From contig JAPLNJ010001201.1 in NCBI GenBank assembly GCA_026692885.1, forward strand, positions 1-42,676: a stretch of 42,676 nt of DNA, written 5' to 3'. Within the stretch, counting starts at the first letter, position 1. Each line of letters starts with the position of its first letter. The position numbers and the translations under genes are program-made. Shown here one piece after another: positions 33,487 through 41,800 of this stretch. Origin of the DNA: Planctomycetota bacterium (GTDB taxonomy: Bacteria > Planctomycetota > Planctomycetia > Pirellulales > Pirellulaceae). A model generated the notes under the pieces. The model saw nothing but the letters and a program-made list of their open reading frames with translations. It searched no databases and was not told the origin of the DNA.

Positions 33487-33530
33487 GTCGTCACGTCCCG
33501 CCGTGGCGACCTGTCATCACGGCGGGGATC
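33487..33530. repeat. shortened relative of the 5595 palindrome
   Basis: Left arm 33487-33510, 2-base centre, and a right arm that pairs well only for about 16 bases. It shares GTCGTCACG, CCGCCGTG and GTCATCACGGCGG with 5595-5652. Its first bases end just after the GH172 gene, and the minus-strand DUF1080 gene stops inside it. Confidence 0.7.
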
Positions 33531-34420
33531 GAACTGTTTAATCGCGACCCAGAGGAAGCTGCCGCTGAAACCGCATCTTGCTCGCTTTCCGGTTCGTACA
33601 GGAACGCGTGATCATCCAGCGGCCGAACCCAGATGTTGCGGAACCGCACCGGGGCGTCGTGGTCCTGCAGGAAAACCGGTCCCACTCCGGTGCGAGTCTG
33701 TCGCTCGGAGATTCGGGACAGGTAGGGCGTCGACCCGTAGCGGAACGGGTGGTACTTGGATCTCGGCTCGCCAAACGTCGCGTGGTCCTGGACCTTCACG
33801 CCATTCAAGTACGCGGTGAGCGAACCTTCCTGGACGATCTTGCCGCTCTCGTCCCGTCGCGGGGCCCGGTATCGGATGTCGTAGACCTGCCACTCGCCGG
33901 GTTTCCGGCAGGCATTGGCCAGCGGTTTCGAAAAGCCGTAAATCGCGCCCATGTCGTCCATGGTCGGCTCCGCCTTCCCCAAGGAATTGTAGATCTGCAG
34001 CTCATAATGGCCGTGCAGATACACGCCGCTGTTGCCTGGTCCCTGGTCCGGCAGCATGAATTCCACATGGATCTCGGCGTCGCGAAAATGGAGCTTGGAG
34101 ACCAGATGGTTGGTCCGCCCGCGAGCCGGGGTCGAGATCAACTCGCCATCTTTGACCGGCCAGTTGATCACCTCGCCCGCCATGCTCAGGAACAGGTTGG
34201 TGCCCCGGCCGTCGAACAGCACGATTGCCTTGTCCGGCGGTGGCACAGGAAGCTCCCCCTGCTGCGGATCGAAAGCCACGGGTTCCTCGTTGGTCGTCGG
34301 CTTGCCGTCCGCCTGTTCGTCGGCGGTCGACCGGACGGCCTGGAACAGAACCGCGGCGAACACGACGATCGCAATCGCTGGGTAGCTGGTTGTCGTTGAG
34401 AACACTCGTATCCAAATCAT
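33491..34420 (-). CDS. exported DUF1080 (3-keto-disaccharide hydrolase-type) protein
   Basis: A 309-residue protein with an N-terminal hydrophobic signal (residues about 10-28, AIAIVVFAAVLFQAV) and one concanavalin-like DUF1080 domain at about 70-285. Characteristic parts are IVLFDGRGTNLFLS near the start, FRDAEIHVEFMLPDQGPGNSG, VYLHGHYELQIYNS, EWQVYDIRYRAP, and the closing LQDHDAPVRFRNIWVRPL. The family is very expanded in planctomycetes and includes 3-keto-glucoside hydrolases. ATG 34420 is set by AAGGA 8 bases upstream. The last 13 or so residues (SIPAVMTGRHGGT) are encoded by the palindromic repeat, so the native stop was probably lost to its insertion. Confidence 0.85.
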   Translation of the reverse strand: MIWIRVFSTTTSYPAIAIVVFAAVLFQAVRSTADEQADGKPTTNEEPVAFDPQQGELPVPPPDKAIVLFDGRGTNLFLSMAGEVINWPVKDGELISTPARGRTNHLVSKLHFRDAEIHVEFMLPDQGPGNSGVYLHGHYELQIYNSLGKAEPTMDDMGAIYGFSKPLANACRKPGEWQVYDIRYRAPRRDESGKIVQEGSLTAYLNGVKVQDHATFGEPRSKYHPFRYGSTPYLSRISERQTRTGVGPVFLQDHDAPVRFRNIWVRPLDDHAFLYEPESEQDAVSAAASSGSRLNSSIPAVMTGRHGGT

Positions 34421-34498
34421 GATCGGTCCTTCCCATTGCGTTGGCTGTCGTAGCATGACTCTCCAGAGCCGTGCCGGTGCGGCTCCTCAGTGGCATCT

Positions 34499-37400
34499 TC
34501 ATCGTGGGGTGGCCTCCTCCTCGACGATGCGGATCTCTTCATCGGTCAGGCGGTAGAGTTCGTACACCAGTCGGTCGATTTCGTGATCGACTGCCGAAAT
34601 CTGACGTTCCAACGCAGTTCTTTCGTGGCTGATCTTGACTGCGGCGAGCTCACGTTGAAATGCGAGCATCTGGTCGACGCGTTTCTCAACACGATCGCGG
34701 CGGGTAAGGTCTCCGTGGTCGGAACCGTCGACCACGTAGATGGGAAGCTGTTCGATGTACTGGGTGAACAGACGGTAACGATACTCGCCTGCTCGTTCGC
34801 CAAAGGGAATGCTGATCCGCGCGATCGCAAACCAAGCTAGGCGACTATTGAGCACACCCAGCAGGTACTTGTCGTCGCTACCAAGACAATAAGCCGTGTT
34901 GCGGATGTAGATGCCTTCCGTGTCCAGGTAGAAGCGAGCATGTTTGGCGATGTCCGGGTAGACGATCTTGGGACCGTCCAACACGTCGTAGTAGTCGCAA
35001 GGTCTGAGTTCCCACCAAAACTCTCCTTGATCCTGACGCTTGCGGGCGGCTTCGGCGAAGGGCGCCAGATGGGCAGCCAGCGGCGGGTACTCGGAAGCGA
35101 ACCAGTCCCAAGCCTCGCGTTCCTTCCGTGTAGCGGATTCGGACAGGTGCTTCCGCGTCCAGCCATTGGGTATCGCGATGAGGTAACGCTCCGACTGGCG
35201 GATCGAATAACGCCGAATGTCTTGTCCACCCAGGAAGGGACGAATCACGGCAGCGGCGTTCGGGCACGCGTCGATTAGCTCACCGCGGGTGGCTACATCT
35301 ATCTCAAATGCTTCGTTAAGCCCGGTGATAATGCCCCTGAAGATCCTCCCGCGGAGGTGCTTTCCAAGCGAGATCGTTCCGGTTCGCAACCGTTCGAAGG
35401 TCGCGCTAAGAGATTCGTGGTCGGTTACCCAAGCCTCGCGGGACAACCGTCCCATCGGGATCCGGTACGCGCGTGACTTGACGCACTTTGGCAAGTCCAG
35501 CCCTTCGAGTGTATCCACCTTACACACGCGCACGGACTTCGGCTGTCTCCGCTTGCTGATCAGGGGAATGCAGACGTAGGTGTCCTTGGCGGCGGAAAAG
35601 ACCGGCAGTCCGCCAAAATCCACCAACTCCAGGACCGCGGCCGACTGCTGCACAAAGCTCCTCAGGCCCCTGCCGAAGTTGGTGCGAAGAAAACTGCTGG
35701 ACACGATGAAACTGAAGAATCCGCCCTCGCGAAGCAGACCAATCGATTTCTCCACGAAGTAGACGTACAGATCGGCCGTGCTCTCAAAGGACTTGTATTG
35801 CCGTTTCAAGTACGACTTGATTTCGCCGAGCGACTCTTGCCGCACGTACGGCGGATTGCCGATCACCGCATCAAAGCCGCCCCCACCGATGGTTCTTCGG
35901 AATTCGATGCTCCAGTCGAACACATTAACCCGCAGCCGCTCATCGGTGTCGATCAAGCTCAGCTGCTGACCAATATAGAAATCCGGCCCAATCAGCGAGT
36001 TGCCGCACTTGATGTTGTCGCCCAGATCGGGCAGCGCGCGTTCGTGGAAGAAGCGGCGCTGGAGCTCGAGGCTTTCTTTGTTTTCGGCTTCCAGGACTTT
36101 CAGTAGCAGCGACAATTTGGTGACTTCGACGGCTTGCGGGTCGATGTCCACGCCGTAGATGTGGTCCAACAAGATGCGTTTTCGCTCGGTGGTGGTCAGC
36201 CGCCATTGGGCCTTGTCCGTCTGGTAGACGGACTTCGTGTGCTTGTCAGGACCATGCTCGACGTACCAGTCGCGGTACCAGTTCAGCAGATACTGATACG
36301 CGCCGATCAGGAACGACCCGCTGCCGCAGGCCGGGTCCAGGATCGACAGTGGCGGTTGCTTCTTCGTGCCGCGGATCTGCTGCGGCGTCTTGCCCTCCAG
36401 CAACTTGCCGACCGTATTCTTGACGATGTAGGCGACGATATACGTGGGCGTGTCGTAGACGCCGCCCGCCTTCTTGACCTCCGGCTTGTCCTCGACCACG
36501 GCGCGATGCCCGGCGGTCAAGCGGATGACTTTGCCCAAGAATTGCTCATAGACCTGGCCCAGGATTTCGGCGCCAATCACCGAAAACTCATAGGGACTGT
36601 CCGGGTAATACAGATTGCGGACGATGTCCTTCAGGATGGTATCGTCCAGGTTCAGCGACAGCGTCCATGCGTCGGGCGCTTCGTGGCGGCCTGTTTCCGC
36701 CGAGAAGTGAAACAACCCTGAGTTGTAGCGGTCGTCCGCCTCGCGGAACAATTCGCACAGTCGAGCATAGGTTTTCGGACCGTTCTGCAACGCTTGCAGG
36801 CGACCGTAGATCTCGATGCCGCGGTCCTCGCAAATCCGCAGGAAGACAATCCGGTCAATCGTCTTCTGGACGGCTGTGTTGACCTCGCGCTGCGACAGTT
36901 CGGGATTGCGCAAGGCCAGGTTGCGGGCCAACTGGCTGCGCCATTCCTCGATTTCCGCCAGGAACGCGATATCTACCTCGGCCGTGCCGCGTTTCTTCTT
37001 GCTCGATTCGGCGTACTTGTCGAAGGCGCCTTTCAACACGGCCTCGCGTGAGAACACCGCCGCGATTTCGTCCCAGCGATCCTCGTATTGCTCGCAGGTC
37101 AGGTACAGGGTGCGGGCTTTCGACGCGGCGTCGTTATGCTCCGGGCGGACCCGGCAGTCGTAGACCGCCAACTCCTCGAAGTCGGTCAGGATGCTCAGCG
37201 GTAACTTGGCAGACCAGGCGTAGCGGCGGAGTTGGTACGCCGGGGCCACGTCCTGACTGAGATTGACGGCGGGTTTCTTCGCTTCCACGAAGAACTTGCG
37301 CGATCCGCCAATGCGAAAGCAGTAGTCGGGAGCCCTGGTCGCGCCGCCGATCTTGATCGAGTCTTCGTGGACCACGTCCTTGTAGGCTTCTGCGTAGCCT

Positions 37401-37552
37401 TGACGGTTATAGATGTCCCAGCCCAGCGCCTCGAAGAAGGGGTTCAGGAACTCCTGACGCAGTTGCGCTTCGCTGTAGGTCTCCGCCCGGTAGCTGTCCT
37501 GGTGTTCGTGAAAACGAGCGACCAAGTCGCGAATCAGCTGCGGTGCGGGCAT
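34499..37552 (-). CDS. type IIG restriction-modification protein
   Basis: A 1017-residue single-chain enzyme that should both methylate adenine N6 and cleave DNA. The N-terminal nuclease has a PD-(D/E)xK site: P75-D76 in RAPDYCFR and E90-x-K92 in FFVEAKKP. A helical linker covers about 150-340. The methyltransferase has motif I DPACGSGSFLIG near residue 404 and motif IV GNPPYVRQE near residue 565, of the gamma-like N6-adenine type (NPPY). A TaqI-like target recognition domain lies at about 690-950 and a coiled-coil end follows. No separate specificity or antirestriction gene is nearby. ATG 37552 is set by GAGGAG 3-4 bases upstream. It is most like Eco57I-type proteins; target site not predictable. 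Confidence 0.9.
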   Translation of the reverse strand: MPAPQLIRDLVARFHEHQDSYRAETYSEAQLRQEFLNPFFEALGWDIYNRQGYAEAYKDVVHEDSIKIGGATRAPDYCFRIGGSRKFFVEAKKPAVNLSQDVAPAYQLRRYAWSAKLPLSILTDFEELAVYDCRVRPEHNDAASKARTLYLTCEQYEDRWDEIAAVFSREAVLKGAFDKYAESSKKKRGTAEVDIAFLAEIEEWRSQLARNLALRNPELSQREVNTAVQKTIDRIVFLRICEDRGIEIYGRLQALQNGPKTYARLCELFREADDRYNSGLFHFSAETGRHEAPDAWTLSLNLDDTILKDIVRNLYYPDSPYEFSVIGAEILGQVYEQFLGKVIRLTAGHRAVVEDKPEVKKAGGVYDTPTYIVAYIVKNTVGKLLEGKTPQQIRGTKKQPPLSILDPACGSGSFLIGAYQYLLNWYRDWYVEHGPDKHTKSVYQTDKAQWRLTTTERKRILLDHIYGVDIDPQAVEVTKLSLLLKVLEAENKESLELQRRFFHERALPDLGDNIKCGNSLIGPDFYIGQQLSLIDTDERLRVNVFDWSIEFRRTIGGGGFDAVIGNPPYVRQESLGEIKSYLKRQYKSFESTADLYVYFVEKSIGLLREGGFFSFIVSSSFLRTNFGRGLRSFVQQSAAVLELVDFGGLPVFSAAKDTYVCIPLISKRRQPKSVRVCKVDTLEGLDLPKCVKSRAYRIPMGRLSREAWVTDHESLSATFERLRTGTISLGKHLRGRIFRGIITGLNEAFEIDVATRGELIDACPNAAAVIRPFLGGQDIRRYSIRQSERYLIAIPNGWTRKHLSESATRKEREAWDWFASEYPPLAAHLAPFAEAARKRQDQGEFWWELRPCDYYDVLDGPKIVYPDIAKHARFYLDTEGIYIRNTAYCLGSDDKYLLGVLNSRLAWFAIARISIPFGERAGEYRYRLFTQYIEQLPIYVVDGSDHGDLTRRDRVEKRVDQMLAFQRELAAVKISHERTALERQISAVDHEIDRLVYELYRLTDEEIRIVEEEATPR

Positions 37553-37694
37553 GCTCCTCGCTCCTGTCCCTTGGGTACGGAAAGCCGACGTCAACGACGG
37601 GCGAGTGTCTCAGTTTGGCTCCCCCAAGTCAACAGGCTTGGCCGCCAGGCTTGGCCGCCGGGCGAGTTGTCGGCTCCCGGTTGACGCTGCGGGC

Positions 37695-37898
37695 AATGCT
37701 CGATCCGCCGACACCAACGTGCTGTTGTACGCGATCGACGAAGACTCCGCGTCGAACCAGAAACGCGAACGGACGAGGCAGCTTCTCTTATCGGGCCTCG
37801 CACACTGTGACTCAGACATCCCGCGTGTTCAGTACAAGGCATTCGCGGTCCGGCCACCTTTCCTCGACTCCTTGATCTCCCTACGCAGGGCGGTATAG
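37695..37898 (+). pseudogene. decayed PIN-domain (VapC-like) toxin fragment
   Basis: In frame from 37695 the translation reads ARSADTNVLLYAIDEDSA followed by a basic QKRERTRQLLLSG, which matches the first strand and helix of a PIN ribonuclease (the Asp at 37710 would be the first metal ligand). After that the resemblance stops, the expected later acidic residues are absent, and a stop comes at 37896. No start codon fits. The rest of the 436-base gap 37553-37988 shows no gene. Confidence 0.55.
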
Positions 37899-37988
37899 TG
37901 ATTGGCTGGGCGCGGCAGTGTGGGCTGCGGCAACGCGGCCGAGTCGAGTGGCCCGCCCTTGCGAGCAAGAGAAAGGCGACGGTCTCCT

Positions 37989-38615
37989 ATGAGTGGCGCT
38001 GGCGGTCAGGGCAGCGGTCTCTTGTCCCAGGAGCGTTCAATTTCCACGACCCTGCTGGATCAGGTGCGGGCTCGGGACCCGGGCGCTTGGCAGCGGCTGG
38101 AGAAGCTGTACGGTCCGGTGGTCGACCAATGGGGCCGGTGCTGCGGGCTGCAAGATGCGGACGTGGCGGATGTGCGTCAAAACGTGTTCATGGCCGTGGT
38201 CCGGGCGATCGGTAGTTTCCGCCGCGAACGGCCCGCAGATTCTTTCCGGGGCTGGCTCTGGACGATTACCAAACGTGAAGTCTGCCAGCTTCATCGGCAG
38301 CGACAGAAGCACGCGTTGGCCCAAGGTGGGACCACAGCCCAGCAGCAATTCGCCGAACTTCCCGACGATCCGCCGGATAGCAGCGATGCCGGGAAACACG
38401 CCGATGTTCTCAGCGGCGTCGTCCGTCGGGCAGCCGAACTCGTGCGGGCCGAATTTGAGCCGCGCACTTGGCAGGCCTTTTGGCGCACCACCGTGGACGG
38501 CCAGCCCGCCGCCGCTGTGGCCGCGGAACTGGGCACCACCGTCACCGCCGTATGGAAATCCAGTTCCCGCGTGAAGAAACGCATCCGCGAGGAATTGGAA
38601 GGATTGCTCGATTAG
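37989..38615 (+). CDS. ECF-type RNA polymerase sigma factor
   Basis: A 208-residue sigma factor from ATG 37989. Region 2 covers about residues 20-90 (LLDQVRARDPGAWQRLEKLY, VADVRQNVFMAVVRAIGSFR, FRGWLWTITKREVCQLHRQ). Region 4 covers about 145-205 (FEPRTWQAFWRTTVDG, AAAVAAELGTTVTAVWKSSS, RVKKRIREEL), which includes the helix-turn-helix. No region 3, no extra C-terminal domain and no anti-sigma gene follow. Instead a Ser/Thr kinase with a zinc-finger-like N-terminus follows after 205 bases, a pairing common in planctomycetes where the kinase may control the sigma factor. The frame is open to 37902 but lacks conserved residues there; the ribosome site is weak. Confidence 0.85.
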   Translation: MSGAGGQGSGLLSQERSISTTLLDQVRARDPGAWQRLEKLYGPVVDQWGRCCGLQDADVADVRQNVFMAVVRAIGSFRRERPADSFRGWLWTITKREVCQLHRQRQKHALAQGGTTAQQQFAELPDDPPDSSDAGKHADVLSGVVRRAAELVRAEFEPRTWQAFWRTTVDGQPAAAVAAELGTTVTAVWKSSSRVKKRIREELEGLLD

Positions 38616-38820
38616 CACAGATGTCCCGATGTTCGACGGGTGGGGATTCGTTGGTCCTGCGAAAATTGGTGTCAGGCGCCGGCATTGTTGTCGTTAGAGC
38701 GATCGTTGGGCGCTGATGGCAAGCGGCAGGAAGAACGATCCGTCCTACAGGCAATCTACGAACTTGCTCTTTGGCAGCCGCTACGCGGCCAGGTAACCGC
38801 TCGGCATGAGGGAGGATGCG

Positions 38821-41800
38821 ATGTCCGCAACGCGAGCATGTCCGGCACGTGACGAGCTCTCGGCATATTTGGCTGGGAAGCTTGCTGAGGACGCTTGGGA
38901 GACCGTGGCCACCCACGTGGAAACGTGCCTCAGTTGCCAGACCGTGCTGACCACCATCGACGACGCCGACGACCTGCTTGTGGTCCGACTTCGTCATCGA
39001 ATCCTGGACGCGGTAGAAGGCGGGCACCCCAGGCCGGCGGAGGCCGCAGTTGGCTTGGCCGTCGCGTCCCCAACGCCTACCGATGGACCCGGCGGCGCGG
39101 AAACAACCGTGCTCGGCGAATACCGACTGTTGGAGAAACTGGGCGAAGGCGGGATGGGCGCCGTATACAAGGCTCGCCATACCGTCTTGGACCGCCTGGT
39201 AGCTATCAAGGTGCTACCGCGAAGCCGACTCCAGGACCCAGCGGCCGGGCTGCGGTTCCTCCGCGAGATCACGTTGATCGCACAGCTGAATCATCCCCAT
39301 GTGGTTCAGGCCTACGACGCCCGGGAGGTCGAAGGGGTGCGATTCCTGGCCATGGAATACGTCGACGGGGTGGATCTGAACAAGCTGGTCAGGCAGTGTG
39401 GTCCGTTGCCGATCCCGGACGCTTGCGAACTGGTGCGTCAAGCAGCGCTCGGGCTGCAGCACGCTCACGAGCACGGTCTGGTGCATCGGGACATCAAGCC
39501 CTCGAACTTGATGCTGACCCGCGGGGGCCAGGTGAAGATCCTGGACCTGGGACTGGCCTTCTTCCGGATGGGGCCGACGGTGGGCGAGGAGCTCACGCGG
39601 CCGGACCGCGCGATGGGCACGCTGGACTACATGGCGCCGGAGCAGGGGACTGACGCGCACGGCGTCGACATTCGTGCCGATCTGTACAGCCTGGGCTGCA
39701 CGTGGTACAAGCTCTTGACTGGTCACTCGCCGTTTTCCGGTCCGCAGTACCAGACCGACGCGGCCAAGATCGTCGCCCACGCCCGCGACTCGGTGCCGAT
39801 GAACCAACTCGTGCAGCGCGGGGTGCCGGCGGAACTGGTGGCGGTCCTGACCCGGCTAATGGCCAAATCGCCGGCCGACCGCTACGCCACGCCGGCCGAA
39901 GTGGCCGCGGTCGTAGCCCCGTTCGCCGCGGGCGCAGACCTGTGCCCTTTGGCGCAGGCAGCGGCCGGTGCGATTGGCGGGGGCGAGCCACAAGCGCCGC
40001 GGTCCTGCGGCACCGAGCCCATCGTCTCGTCTCCGATGACCGGCACCACCCCCAGCGATACGCCCGCCGGGCCAGTTGTCCGCCTGTCGCAGCCCGCCTC
40101 CTCCCCCCTCGCCCCGCTACTCCGAGGCGAGGGGTCGGGGGTGAGGGGCGAGGCGGCAAGTGCCGACCACCTCGTGGACGCGCACTCCGCCGCCTCGTTT
40201 AACCCCAGCCCCACCGGGGCGGGCGTGGAATCGCCAAGCGACTCGTTGCCGCCCCAGCGCGCGCACGCCGTGGGCGTTGCGGCCAAACGTCTTCGCCGCC
40301 GTCCCATCGTGCTCATCGCCATCGGGCTGATCGGAGTAGCGATGCTGGCCGCAGCACTGGTCATTCGGGTGGCCACGGATAAGGGCCAGATCACGATCAC
40401 CGCGTTCGATCCGAAGATCGAAGTCGAGATCCGGCGGAACGGCCAAGTCGTGGACGGCTTCCAGGTGAAGCAGCGTCCCGATTCCACGTCGTACTACTCG
40501 GGCGAGTTCGAGATCGAGATCAAAGGCAGTAAGCCCGAAGGCGTGTCGATCAAGAACGGCAAATTCCAACTCACGCGAGGCAACGAGGTGCTGGTGGAAA
40601 TCGTGCGTGAGGAGAAACTGACGGTCACGCCGGATGTGCGGCCACCGGTTGCGGGGACCGGCCCCGCCCTTCCCACCGGCCAATGGGGCCTGCTCGTCAA
40701 GTCCGCAGAAGACCTGAAAGCCTGGCAGAAAACGGGAGCCGGAACGGCGACTTTCGAGAACGGCGCCGTCCGTCTCCAAGATGCTGCCGTGACGTACCCG
40801 ACGGTCGCCGTGGACCTCGTGATTCGGGTGAACGTTAAGATCGAAGTCGATGTCCAGCCAACCGCCAAGTTGACGCTCCGCGAGACGCCCGCCGGTTCGT
40901 ACGCGGCGGTGCTGGAAGACGGCAAGAAGCTCGTCATTGGGGTGACCGAAGGCGGAAAGTGGCGTGAGTTGAAGAGTGCCCCCATCACCGTTTCGCGAGA
41001 CCAGCCGCTCGCCCTGGAGTTCTCCGCCGTTGGCGACGTCTTGACCCTGTGTCTGAACGGGAAGCCCACGATCGAGGTTCGCGACGCCACGCATCGCTAC
41101 GGCTCGCCGGGTCTGGCGGTCGTGAACGGCACCATGGTGTTCAACGCCGTCGTGGTCAAGGTCTTGCGCGGGCGGGATGACAAGCTCGCGAAGTCGCCCG
41201 ACAAACCGGCGTTGTCCAGAGGCAAGCCGCCAGCCTTGGCCGTCGCCCCCTTCGACGCAAAGCAAGCCAAGCAGCACCAGACAGTCTGGGCCAAGTATCT
41301 CGGCGTCCCTATCGAATTCACAAACTCGATCGGTATGAAGTTCATCCTCATCCCGCCGGGCGAGTTCATGATGGGTAGCACGCCGGGCGAAATCGAAGAG
41401 GCGCTGAAGGTTACGGGCGACGACAATCACTGGCAGGAATTGATCAAGAGCGAAGCCCCCCAGCACAAAGTAATTCTCACGCAGCCGATCTACCTCGGCA
41501 TCCACGAAGTGACCCAGGCGCAGTACGAGAATGTCATGTGGCAGAACCCTTCCAACTTTGCGGTGACTGGTCCAGGGAAGGACGCCGTCGCCGGCGTCGA
41601 CACATCATCCTACCCCGTGGAAATGGTGAGCTGGAACGATGCCGCGGACTTCTGTGTGAAGCTCAGTCAGAAGGAGAGACTGAAGTCATTTTACCGCCGT
41701 GCAGGTGAGACCGTGACGATACTGGACGGCACCGGATACCGGCTGCCCACGGAGGCAGAATGGGAGTTCGCCTGCCGGGCTGGGACGACGACCAAGTATT

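Noticed and set aside
40117..41505. 462-codon minus-strand frame opposite the kinase
   Set aside because: The plus strand encodes an uninterrupted kinase with clear domains; the reverse frame has none.
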